From: Lathyrus oleraceus
Lineage: Eukaryota; Streptophyta; Magnoliopsida; Fabales; Fabaceae
Direction of reading: 5' to 3'
Assembly (NCBI RefSeq): GCF_024323335.1
Contig: NC_066585.1
Coordinates: 178,935,149 to 178,999,148, forward strand
Length of the DNA stretch: 64,000 bases
Below are positions 32,616-44,403 of this stretch, one piece after another (position 1 is the stretch's first letter; each line of letters begins with the position of its first letter). The notes under the pieces are model-generated. The model made no database searches, had not been told where the DNA came from, and saw only the letters and a program-made list of their open reading frames with translations. A program made the translations under genes and the position numbers.

Positions 32616-35600
32616 TGTAAGACCCCAATTTTGTCCCTAAGATCCCTCATGGCATCATATCATACCATATCATTGCCTCAAAGATCTTTGTGCACCTTTG
32701 CTTCCATTCTAGTGGGTGGGTTATCTTGTGAGTGTGGTTCTTGATCACCAAGCATGTATTGCATTTGTATATCTTTGCTTTTCATCTGTCTATTAACCAA
32801 AAGTACAAAAATATTGTCATCTAACCATGTTACTTGCAGATGAAGCCAGCTAGGTCAAATCAGTCAAAACAGATATTGAGCAATAGATGGTGGCCATTCT
32901 TGAAGAATTTGGGCACCATGATCATTCATCAAGAGTTCATATGAGTTGTGACATCATTTTGAATCAAGATCTCAAGTGGTTAGGGCTTGGAATTCATCAG
33001 AACATGGTTCAGTCAACCACCCTAGCAAAGTCAACTGAAGTCAACTGTAGTCAACTGTGCATTTAATCAGTGATTTGATGGTGGGAATTGGTTTGAGAGG
33101 TCTCATTCATGTCCATATAAGCCTCATATAACATGTCAAACATCATCAGTGAAGGATTTGAGGTCAGACAAAAAGTTGCCAAAAATAGTAAGTTGACCTG
33201 TAATTGGAATTTGCCAAAAATGGAAAGTTCTTCTCCTCAAAATTACTTCATCATACAAGCTTCAAATGAATTTTTGCCCAACATGAAAGTTGAATATCTT
33301 GTTCTCCCATTTCCAAAAAGTCCAAGAACACTCATTTCTCATGTGTGGTTGGCAAGTTATGATCAAATCATTCTCAAGAATTTTTGAACTTCAAAGTGGC
33401 ATAACTTCCAAACCATTTGGCCAAATTGAGTGAGGTTTTTTGCTACAAGTCATATTTGATGTGCTCTATCCAAATCCTTCATCACAATTCACCAAAAATC
33501 AACCAATCAAAATGGCCTTTTTCAAGTGGCTTGAATTTAAAATGAGGGAGGTGAAAAAGTGGACTTTCAAATTAACCATTTCCTACACTTTTTACCAATT
33601 GTCAATGTTCAGAAATTGCATTTTGGATATGTCTAAGCCCAATTTCGCACTGTAGCACATGCACATGCAACATTTGAGTGAATTTCACTAATTGGCAAAA
33701 CACTTCATTTAACCAAATTGTGATTACCATTCCATTAACCAAACTTAAGGACATTAAATAGAGTATATATTGCTCATTTTCTGATAGAAAACCGTAGCCA
33801 CTATTTCACAAAACAGATCAAAACTTCATTTTCTCTCAAAACACTCAATTCTTCATCTGAACCTTTTTCTGAAAACCTTCAAAGGACCCGTGTTCTTGAG
33901 CATTGTTTCATCATCTACCAACCTTTTGGAAGCCATTGCAAGCACCATTTCATAACTGTAAAGCATCAAAGCACCACTGTTCCATTAAGCTTTCTACCAT
34001 GGCAGTTTTCGATTTGAGCTTAATCCAGCATTGTTGAGCTAAAATTCTTCTTCCATTCATCATCTGGAACATCACTAAGCATCTGTTTCATCTCATCATA
34101 GCCAAATAACCACTGTTCCATCATTGTTCTTCAAATTTGGTAAGATTTCGAACCTAGCCATTGTTAAAATCATGTTGTGCTTTGGATAGATCTTGCCTTG
34201 CTGGTCACATTGAACTTTGAATCGTGGAAAATGGTTGAGTATTTTGAAAGTTATGTTGACATGAAGTTTCATATGTGGATGATATTTTGCTCGATCCTTT
34301 CATTTTAGCACGATTTAAGATTAATGAACGTTAGATTATTGATGTACATGGTTTGATGATTTGAATCGTGTGTTTGTTTCCAAATTCTGGGAAAAAAGTT
34401 CATCAAGATTGATGAACATGATGAACAGTAACACGAACCCTAATTTCTTAAACCCAGAATTTGGCTTGCTCGTGTTTGGCTTGCTGGATTTTTCTTTTTG
34501 CATGTGTTTCACTATTTCATTGCCATGCGCGAATCAGGTGTGGACACCTCTTTAAGTGAAACGCAGAGTTTCACTTAAGGGACCAAGTATTTACAAGTTT
34601 GCCATTTCCGGTTTTAATATTCCATTAAATCATTTTCATTTTCAATATTTATTGCATTTTGTGTGCCAAACTTAGAAAATTCATAAGTTCTTCAATATTT
34701 GTCCAAATTTGATGTGATTTTTCGTGAAATGCTCCTCATGATCTCTAGTTTATTATGATGATTTTTCCAGATTTTTTGCACGTGTGGATTTTTAAAATGT
34801 GCTAGGGTTTGTTCATGTTGTCCATTTTGTGTATGCCTTGCCAAATTGCTTGTGAAATGATGATACTTAATCCAATGCCTCTGAAATGTTTTGTGCTTAA
34901 ACTAGACATGTTCATGGTGATTTGGGTATAGAGTTTGTGAATTTATCATTGATGGTTGTTGAGATATGATTTTTTGAATAGGGGTGTGACAATTTGTGTC
35001 ACACCATGCATGTCCAACTTCATGATTTTAATTACCATGCTTATTGAACTCAAAATGGTCTGGATTTTTGCATGAATATGCTTGTGTATGTTGAGAATAC
35101 ATTTGATTTTTTCTGGAATTATTGATGGCATTTCCTATTTGTTTGATAATTTCTCCCCTGTTTGACCAAATGGTTGACTTTTTGTGATACATGATGTTAT
35201 TTGATTTGTGAAATCCTCATGCATTATTGGATGGACTTAAAATTTGACATGTCAATTGTAGACATCTTAAAGTTTGTCATGGTTTTAGTCCCATTCATTT
35301 ATCATGTGTTGTCACTGTTTTATGATTTATTGAAGTTGGTGCATGTTTTGTTGCTTTGTATGAGTTTGCTTGAACTTGCTTTGACTTTCTGATTTTCATT
35401 GACCTACTTCCCTTGATCCAAATGAGCTGAAATTTGGTATGCTTATCATGTTATGTATGATGTTTGAGCATGAATTATTTGAGGATTTATTGAATTGTTT
35501 GTGATTGGATTTGAGTTGAATCTTTCTGTTGACTTCTTTGATGTTCTATATGACATGCTTTGACCTAATTTGTTTGTGAAATGATAATGATGAATGATAT

Positions 35601-38058
35601 GAACATGAAACCACTTGGGTTTGTCTCTTAATTGTTTGAACTTGATGTTGGATATCTTTCACTTGCTGTTTTGGATTTCTTATCTCTTTTTGACCCTAGG
35701 CTTGTCCTAGTGGTCTTGTTTCTCATGTTTAAGCTTGCTTTTCAGGATAAGAAGCAAATGCCTTAAGGAGACTTATGCAAGTTGATTAAGTTTGATTGAT
35801 TATCATGAACTAACTTGTTTATTTTGTAGGATGCTTAGCTCATATGCTTTGAGCTTTGTGCATTGCACATTTGACTGATTGTGTTGATCCTTATCTTATG
35901 TTGGTTTTGAATTTGAGTTGTATACTGATTTTGTTTGACTGGTTTCAGGTACCATTAGTTGCTCAGTTCTTTTTAGAACTTGCTTTGCTTTGCTTGATAG
36001 CATTTGCATTGAGGTAGAATCTCTTTTCTTCATGTAGTCTGGAAGACCTGGCCTGTTACTTGGCCAGGCAATTGTCTGAAGTCCTCCTTAAGAGGCGATG
36101 TTTGTGCTTGTTTACTTTTGTCCCAAGCAGGAAAAGTCCTTTAAATAAGGCAATTGGTAGAATCCAAGAGATATGTAACCTATCTCCTACTATTCTGTGT
36201 GTCACTCACCTTGCTCACACCACATGTGTTAATGCATGGTGAGTAAAAACCCAAGATCTATAGAGTCTAACTTGTGGAGAGAGTTCCTACTTTCTGAACT
36301 CCCACACCTTCTGATATTCAATGCTCTCCCTGACCAGGGATAAGAGCATGAGGCACACCCCTCATATCCTTTCATCTGCTTCACCTTGGCTCTCAATGTC
36401 AAGGTTAAGAGCACCATTAGCCCTATTCCAGTTGGCTTCAATGCCTACCTTTTGTATGAGCCTAATTGTTTGGTTATAGAGTGTGCTGAATGACTTTGTT
36501 TGATTGATTACTTAGTTCATTTGTACATATCTGCTTACATGCTTTGTGCATTTATCATCATTAATTGCTCATTAGTGCATGATCATTTCATTTGTCTTTG
36601 TGACATATCTTTGTTGTTTGCCCATTGAGGACAATTGTAAGACCATTTATTGGCCATTGTTCCTATGATATGGAAGTGAGTATAAGACCATTTCATTGGC
36701 CACTCATCTTCTCTTTGCTTGATGCATTTGTTTGATTTATGTAAGGATGCAATTGTAAGTCCGTGTAATTTGGCATTTGTTTTCCCATGATCATATGTTG
36801 GAGGTTAGAGTAAGCCCAGATAGATTGGCATCTGACATCCAAGTGTTTGCTTTGTTGTTGGAGATTGGTATAAGTCCAGATAGATTGGCATCCGGTATCC
36901 ACTTTTCATTTCTTTGTTGAGGAGATTGGTATAAGTCCATAGAGTGGCCTCTGATATCCAGTTCTATTTTAGGAGATTGGTATAAGTCCAGTGATTGGCA
37001 TCCGGTATCCGCTTTTGTTGACATTCTTCTTTTTCTTTGCTTGTTTGTTATTGCTCATTGCCTATTCCAAAGGACACACTTGAGTCATCTTCTATATGAT
37101 TTCAAGAGGTGAACCTTCTAGGAAGTTTTACACTCCATCTTCATCCATTCATCCCATTTTGTCCTAAACCTTTTCACACATTGCTTTCAAAACTTGATAT
37201 AAATATTGTGCAAACATCTTCATGCTTTTAAATTAAAAAACCTGGACCCCAAGTCCTTGACTTTTTCAAACTCCATTTTCATAATACTTCTTTTGAATCA
37301 ATCTTAATCATACTTTGACCCTCCTTTTGTGAATAATCATAATCAATTAACTTCACCCATTCAATTGTTTTGTGGCTTTGTCCATTCTTGTCAAGTTTTT
37401 TCATACATTAGCCATAGGTTTGATTTATCTTAGTTGGTTGATGTTAATCTCACCTATTTGTCCTTAGTTGATTGAATTGTAAGTCTTCCTTGCTTATTAT
37501 AGGGTTAACCCCTCACTAGCAAGTTGAAGCTTTTCTCACATGGTGGACTCGTTGTTTGTATAAGGTTGAGTTTTCTCCCGTGGATAACGTAAGACCTTAA
37601 GGCTTGTGTTTAAAATTGAATCCACTAACTTTTGGAAATCTTTTAGCCGAACTACGGCGTTTTGATCCTTACCTTTGATGGAAGGTACGTAGGCAACGGG
37701 TTCATCCGTTCGAACACAAAAACAATAAAAATTGTATATTCTTTTCTCATCATCCCAATCATGTTTGCACAATAAATATCTCATAACAAATAACAATTTA
37801 GTACAACAAGTGTGAAAAGGGCTCCCTAGGAGTACCTAGGACGTAGTGGGTGCCTAACACCTTCCCATTGCGTAATTTACCCCTTACCCAGACTCTCTGA
37901 TCTTTTCATTAGTTTTCTACGCGTAAAACTTCTTAGGCTTTTGTTCGCTTTTTAGCCAGTCCTTTGGATAAATAAAAGTGCGGTGGCGACTCGATTTCTT
38001 TGTATGCTTTGCTTATGGTTTAATCAATAAATCATATAGCGACGAATACACCGCTACA
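32616..38058 (+). repeat. 5' LTR of element B (5443 bp)
   Basis: It starts TGTAAGACCCC after a PPT copy and ends ACCGCTACA, six bases before the PBS. It has a candidate TATA-like stretch near 33752-33771 followed by a leader-like AAAACCG motif (weak evidence). It is AT-rich and contains a degenerate minisatellite (36640-37015). Small ORFs inside show no family. Confidence 0.92.
36640..37015 (+). repeat. Degenerate minisatellite in the element B LTR
   Basis: Six or more variants of a GTAAGACC...TTGGCCA / GGTATAAGTCC...TTGGCATCC phrase at 45-75 bp spacing; the last four share GAGATTGGTATAAGTCCA. The matching copy in the 3' LTR is at about 55661-56038. Confidence 0.75.
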
Positions 38059-38064
38059 GAAAAG

Positions 38065-38082
38065 TGGCGACTCTGCTGGGGA
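38065..38082 (+). promoter_or_regulatory. Primer-binding site of element B (tRNA-Arg type)
   Basis: TGGCGACTCTGCTGGGGA, identical to that of element A. Confidence 0.85.
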
Positions 38083-39076
38083 TGGCTAATCCTTGGTGGT
38101 ATTGCCTACTTTTCACCCTTGTTGTATGATATTGTTATTTGTTATATGACATATTTTTGTACCATTTGGGATAACTGTATTGATTGTAATGTTTGAATTG
38201 CTTGATATACAATTGCTGTTTGCTTTGGTGATCTGTGAGATGAGTTCTATACCCGAACTCGAGTGCACTCTAGGATAGGAGAATGGCATAGTCTTGTTGA
38301 CTGGTGTGGAGTATTCCTTAGCCAGTTGACTTGCGAGTCCATTCACTTGGTGGAGGTCATGTTGGATTAATAATGTCACACAAGTTATTTGTGGTTAGGC
38401 ATTATTCTTTCAATCATGTGCCGCAGAAGCCAAGGGCCTTAGTTTACCAAACCCATCTTGGCCTATTTTTTAGGAACGTAGTGCGGAGGTCGTTCAGATG
38501 TAAGTTCTGATGCGATTGTTACGCGATACTACACTCATAAGAGTTTCTCTTGAGAATATTCTTGGAATACGAGTATTCGTTCCTCCGATAATATTCGAAA
38601 GATGGAACGATGATTATGGGAACCTCTGGTAGAACATGTCTGGCAGGTTTAAACCCTAGTACACTCCCTTTGGGTGGTTCTTAACCGAGACTCCATGCTC
38701 GTGACTCTCAACAAACCCGTGATTCGTGGTTGAGTCGTTCAGACAACCTTAATATCAATGGAACCTGGGTGTTGATCAGGTATAAAGCCTAAATCCCCCA
38801 AAACGGATGGTTGATATTAAGGATGTTCGAGCCGGTTCATGTACCGTTAATATCAATGGAACTTGGGTGTCGATAAGGTGAAAACCTAAATCCACCAAAA
38901 TGGATGATTGATATTAGGGATACAATGAGCTTTCCCATGACCTTTGTTTGGTGTGACTTGTTTGATCCTTGAGTGTGATTGTTGCATTCATGCATTCATG
39001 CATTCATTTGCACTTCATGTCATCAGAAAAAAAACTTCAAGGAACTTAAAAGGGTTTATTTGCAAAATTTTCAGAC
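38083..39076 (+). other. Untranslated leader of element B
   Basis: No gene. It has a two-copy repeat of about 120 bp (from 38748 and 38848; TTAATATCAATGGAAC...TTGGGTGT). Each copy begins TAATATCAA and ends TTGATATTA, so each could fold end to end. Three CATTCATG repeats are at 38986-39008. Confidence 0.65.
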
Positions 39077-40525
39077 ATGGAAAGACCAAAAAGGCATACA
39101 AAGAAGTACAACTTTAGGCAGCCCGATGTAAAAGAGTTAAGGAATCTGACATCTTATGTATTAGATCCCTTGGGTTTCAAAGCTCGCTATGGGAAGCTTC
39201 TACCTCTGCTCACTACTCAGGTTGACGAAGGGTTGATGAGTACTCTGGCTCAGTTTTATGATCCGCTGTATCATTGCTTCTTATTTCCGGACTTCCAGCT
39301 GTTGCCAACCTTGGAGGAGTATTCTCATCTCATTGGGATCCCGATTTTGGATCAAGTGCCGTTCAGTGGCCTAGAGAGTATTCCGACTGCTCGAGAGATT
39401 GCCAACTTGTTGCACATAGATGAAGATTTGATTAGGGCTAATCTGACTACCAAAGGCGGAATTCAGGGTTTTCCTTCCGAGTTCCTCATTGATCAAACTA
39501 CCTTTTATGGGAAGGCCATGAGTGAGGATGCCTTTGAGGCTTTGTTTGTGCTGCTCATCTATGGATTGGTGTTGTTTCCCAACTTCGACAAGTTCGTGGA
39601 CATGAACGCCATTAGGATCTTCTCAGTTCTTAATCCCGTTCTGACTTTGTTGGGCGATGCCTATGTCTCTTTGCATCTGAGGAACGCAAAGGGTGGAGGA
39701 GTTATTGTCTGCTGTCTACCTCTGCTGTACAAGTGGTTTATTTCGCACTTGCCGTAGACAGTTGCTTTCGAGGAGAACAAGGGATGTCTACGGTGGTCTC
39801 AGAGACTTATGTCTCTCACCAATGATGATATCACCTGGTATGATCGTGTGTATGATACCGTCCAGATCATTGACTATTGTGGTGAATTCCCTAATGTGCC
39901 TCTTCTTGGCACATGTGGTGGGATCAGCTACAATCCTATTCTCGCACGACGTCAGCTTGGGTTCCCCCTGAAGGATAAACCTCATAACATTCTGTTAGAA
40001 GGTGTGTTCTTCCAGGAGGGTAAAGATTCCCAAGGCCTGAAGGCCAGATTTGTCCGTGCTTGGCGCAGTATTCACAAGAAGAGTAGGAACGAGTTGGGTC
40101 CAAAGAACTGCATTGCTTTGGAGCCATACACCTCTTGGGTCAGACAGAGAGCTGCCGTGTACTTGATGCCATATGATCATCCGAGACCTACACCGTTGGA
40201 TGTGGCTGGGCCTTCAACCCTCCCTACCCAACGTGTAGAGGAGTTGAGAGAAGAAGACCTTTCACGTGCTTGGATCCGTGAAAGAGAAGAATTGCTTCAG
40301 CAGCTTAAGGAGAAGGACGCTATGATTGAGTTCCTCGAGCACCGAGTGATCGACGATCCGAACGACACTTGGACCTCTCTGCTTCCTCAGTCTTCCAAAT
40401 TCTGGAAGAGGAGGTATGATCGACTTGCAAAGGAGAAAGCAAACATGGAAGCGGCCTATGAGAGAGAGATCAAGAAGTTGTGTACTTCTCGTCTTCCAGC
40501 ATCCCGAGCTTCTAGGGATCCATAG
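39077..40525 (+). pseudogene. ORF1 of element B (DUF7745-like), one stop
   Basis: Ogre elements carry an extra ORF before gag, of unknown function. Here it spans 482 codons in one frame, broken by a single TAG at 39755-39757 (codon 227). The N-terminal part shows the pattern I associate with the plant family DUF7745: basic start, LLTTQVDEGLMSTLAQFYDP, FPDFQLLPTLEEYSHLIGIP. After the stop the frame continues with MSLTNDDITWYD, an ARRQLGFPL segment, and a C-terminal coiled coil (residues about 395-475; LLQQLKEKDAMIEFLEHRV). The family name is from memory of the motif. The plant mobile domain is a related but different fold. Confidence 0.75.
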
Positions 40526-40825
40526 GATGTTTATTTCCCTTTTCTCTTTGTAATAATCAAAAAATGTTGTACTTATTTGTCTCGATATATTGAATAAAAT
40601 ATTTTCCGTGAGAAATTAAAATGCTTTAACTATTCAAAATATTGCAAATAATACCCTAAGGGTTCCTTGAAAATAAACAAAGCATCTGCACAAGCATTTC
40701 ATGCATCATTTTTGCATAAGCAGGTACCCTTTGTTTCTGGTCTTCTTGTCCTAACTCTGTTCTTCATTTATTTTGAAGACAAGCTGACTCACCGGTATTA
40801 TACGCGAGTCAATTCTGCGAGAGTT

Positions 40826-43800
40826 ATGGAGCAGCTAGAACAAGAGAATAGAGAACTGAAAGAAGAGGTCGCCAGACTTGACGCTTTGATGGAGCAACTC
40901 CTCGCTGCTCAAAATCAACCTTCTCCACCTCCTGCAACTCCTCCCTAGAGGACGGTTATTTCAGAGGTCTCCACTTCGACTGTGCCAGTCAGTGCTCATC
41001 AGGTGCCCAATGCTATGCCAGCCGGGTTCCCTTGGGGAATGCCTCCAGGTTTTATGCCTGATCGGCCTGCTCCAACTTTTGTTCATATGCCGGCATCTAG
41101 CCCGGTCCCTGTTGCCGCTCCTCCTGTCGTGCATACCATGCCAAGGGTAGACAACACCATCTATCACTTCGAGCCATCTGAGGGCCCGGACGTTTATGAA
41201 AAGATGGACGCCATGAACGACCAATTCCTTGAGCTGAGAAAGGAATTGAAGACTCTTCGAGGTAAAGATTTGTTCGGCAAGTCTGTTGCCGAGTTGTGCC
41301 TTGTTCCCGGTGTGAAGATACCGATTAAATTCAAAGTACCTGACTTTGAAAAGTATAAAGGGAACACCTGTCCACTCGCTCACCTGGTCATGTACGCCAG
41401 GAAGATGTCTACCCAGACTGATAATGATCAGCTTCTGATTCATTATTTCCAAGACAGTCTGTCCGGTGCCGCGCTCAGATGGTACATGAGCTTAGACAGT
41501 GCCAATATCAGATCCTTCAACGACCTTGGCGAAGCTTTCGTCAAGCAGTACAAGTACAACGTCGATATGGCACCTGACCGAGATCAACTCAGGTCCATGT
41601 CGCAGAAGGACAAGGAAACTTTCAAGGAGTACGCCCAGAGATGGCGAGAGCTGGCAGCTCAAATCACTCCACCGCTTGAGGAGAAGGAAATGACCAAGAT
41701 CTTCTTGAAGACTCTTGGCTCATTCTATTATGAGAGGATGGTAGCAAGCGCTCCCTCTGATTTCACCGAGATGGTGAACATGAGGATGCGTCTTGAAGAA
41801 GGTGTCCGTGAAGGACGATTGGCGAAAGATGAGAGCTCTTCCTCTAAACGATATGGAGCGTTTAAGAGGAAGGATGGGGAAGCACATGCTGTGCAATCCC
41901 ATCCCAAACATAGAAGACCCTCTGTTCAGAGGAAGCCTGCACGTCGTGCCGGTCATCAGCACCAGGTGACTCATATAGCACCTGTCTTTAAAGACAATGC
42001 TCAGCAACATCAGCAATATCAACATCAGCAACAATATCAACAGCCTCAGTATTAGCAACAGCAACGTCCACAACAACAGGCTTACCAGCCTCGTGGAAGC
42101 ACAACCAATCAGGCTAATTTGAGTTATGACCGGAAAAAGATCAGCTTCGATCCTATTCCGATGTCATACGCAGAGCTTTATCCCTCCTTGTTGGAGAGGA
42201 AATTGGTTTCTCCCGGGGACCCTCCTGCTATTCCTGCAAATCCACAGTGGTGGTACAAACCGGATCAGCACTGCGTTTATCATTCAGGAGCTCCGGGCCA
42301 TAATATAGAAAACTGTTATCCACTCAAGACTAAGGTTCAGGACCTTATGAGGTGTGGAATTTTGAGCTTCGAAGATTCGGGCCCAAATGTCACCAAAAAC
42401 CCATTGCCTGCGCATGGGAAATCGGTTAATATGGTTCATGAATGCCTTGGGAAGTACAAGGTCAGATATATAAGCCACATTAGGCAGTCGTTGGTTGAAT
42501 TACATCGTTTGCTGTGTCAGTACAGCTACTTGGAGCATAACCACGACAAATGCCGCGTCTGCTTGGTAAACCGCTTGGGTTGCGATCAAGTACGAAGAGA
42601 ACTCCAAAAGTTGTTGGATGAGGGTACCATTGAGATTCTGCAGAATCGCAATGTTGATGAAGACGAGCCTGAAGTGAATGTGATTTCACCAGTGTTCAAG
42701 CTGCCCGAGCATGTTGTTATCCGCTATGATAGCAGCAAGCTGAAGGCTTCCCCTTCTTTGGTCATTAAATCTGCAGGCCCTGTGCCTTACTCTTCAGACA
42801 GAGTCGTACCATTAAGATACAATCCCGTCGCTGTGCAAGATGGGGTAGAAGTGCCTTTGCCTTCAACTTCTGTGACCAACGTCGCTGATGTAAGTGGGTT
42901 GACCCGAAGTGGTCGTGTGTTTTCTGCGCCTCCTAAGGCTGTTGCTTCTGAATCTGTTGAGCGTCCAGTTGGGACCGCTGTTAATACTCAGAATCAGGCA
43001 CGTGATGTTGCCAAACCATCCTCCTCTGTACAAAAAACTCCCGTTTCTTCAGTTGGCCCGAGTGGCATTGTAGATGAAGAATCTGATGAGATGCTAAGGC
43101 TCATCAGAAAGAGTGAGTACAACGTTGTAGACCAGCTTCTACAAACGCCATCCAAGATTTCCATTCTTTCTCTGCTGTTGAATTCAGAACCCCATAGGGA
43201 GGCTCTGCAGAAAGTCTTGGATCTGGCGTATGTTGATCACGACGTCACCATTGAGCAATTTGATAGTATTGTTGCAAACATTACCGCTTGCAACACTTTG
43301 AGCTTTTGTGACGCTGATCTCCCTGAGGAGGGAAGAGACCACAACATGGCTTTACATATCTCCATGAATTGCAAATCTGATGCAATGTCCAATGTGCTGG
43401 TGGACACTGGATCTTCTCTAAATGTATTGCCAAAGACCACACTCTCCAGATTGTGATATCAAGGTCCTCCTATGAGGCAGAGTGAGGTTGTTGTGAAGGC
43501 ATTTGATGGGTCGCGTAAGACCGTGATTGGGGAAGTTGATCTCCCTATCAAAATAGGACCAAGTGATTTCCAAGTTACCTTCCAGGTAATGGATATCCAC
43601 CCATCTTATAGCTGTCTCTTGGGCAGACCATGGATTCACGAGGCTGGCGCCGTGACATCCACCCTACACCAGAAGTTGAAATTTGTCAAAAACAAGAAAT
43701 TGGTTGTAGTAGGGGGAGAAAAGGCTCTCCTGGTTAGCCATCTGTCTTCTTTCTCGTACATTGACGCTGAGGACGAAGTTGGAACTCCATTCCAAGCTTT

Positions 43801-44137
43801 ATCTATTGATGAACCAATCGAGAAGAAGTCTCCTTCATTCACTTCCTACCGTGATGCGAAGCTGGCCATTGAATGTGGTGCAGTTGCTGGACTAGGGAAG
43901 GTGATTGAACTTGAAGATAATAGATCCCGGGCTGGCATTGGCTACTGTTCTGGGGCATGTAATGAGCAAGGTTTGTTCACGAGTGGAGGATTCATCCATG
44001 ATGATCAACCTGAGGAGGAAGTTGCTGCTATCTTGGAAGAAGATGCAGAAGATGTGAACAACTTCGTTATTCCTGGTGGTGTCTGCCACAATTGGGTCGC
44101 TGTAGATGTTCCTACAGTCATCCATAGATCAGAGTAA
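40826..44137 (+). pseudogene. gag: Gag-protease of element B (1103 codons, three stops)
   Basis: One frame from ATG 40826. The N-terminal coiled coil is MEQLEQENRELKEEVARLD. The gag core runs about residues 165-330 (FKVPDFEKYKGNTCP, LIHYFQDSLSGAALRWY, FKEYAQRWRELAAQI), followed by a Gln/His-rich stretch and a zinc-knuckle-like CVYHSGAPGH...C from residue 483. The aspartic protease has VLVDTGSSLNVLP (Asp at residue 860, nt 43403). In-frame stops lie at 40946 (TAG), 42053 (TAG) and 43454 (TGA). An upstream in-frame ATG at 40667 exists, but the coiled-coil Met fits better with gag of element A. The C-terminus feeds into the intron at 44134. Confidence 0.88.
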
Positions 44138-44402
44138 TTGTTCACTTTGTTTAAAACCCTTCTCCCATGCCAAAAGGAGAAGTGATGACATTGTTGGCAA
44201 AGCATATATACAATGATGTTTTCATTCAATTAATGCATTGTTTAACATTTGTTTTTCCTTTTGTTTTCACTTTTTGCTTTTGCATGAAATCAGTGATCAC
44301 AAAAAACCCATAAAAACAAGAATAAAAGCAATCTTTTTCATCTGCATAATGGTTTGTTTGTTTAAATGCTAAAGTTTTTCATTAACCAAAATCATTATGC
44401 AG
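44134..44402 (+). other. Intron between gag-protease and pol (269 bp)
   Basis: GT at 44134 sits inside the last Glu codon of the gag-protease frame and the AG acceptor is at 44401-44402 after a T-rich stretch (ATTATGCAG). Removing it joins GA with G and puts pol directly in frame. A spliced intron at this place is an established Ogre feature. It explains why pol lacks an ATG: its first codon after the junction is TTG. Confidence 0.85.
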
Positions 44403-44403
44403 G

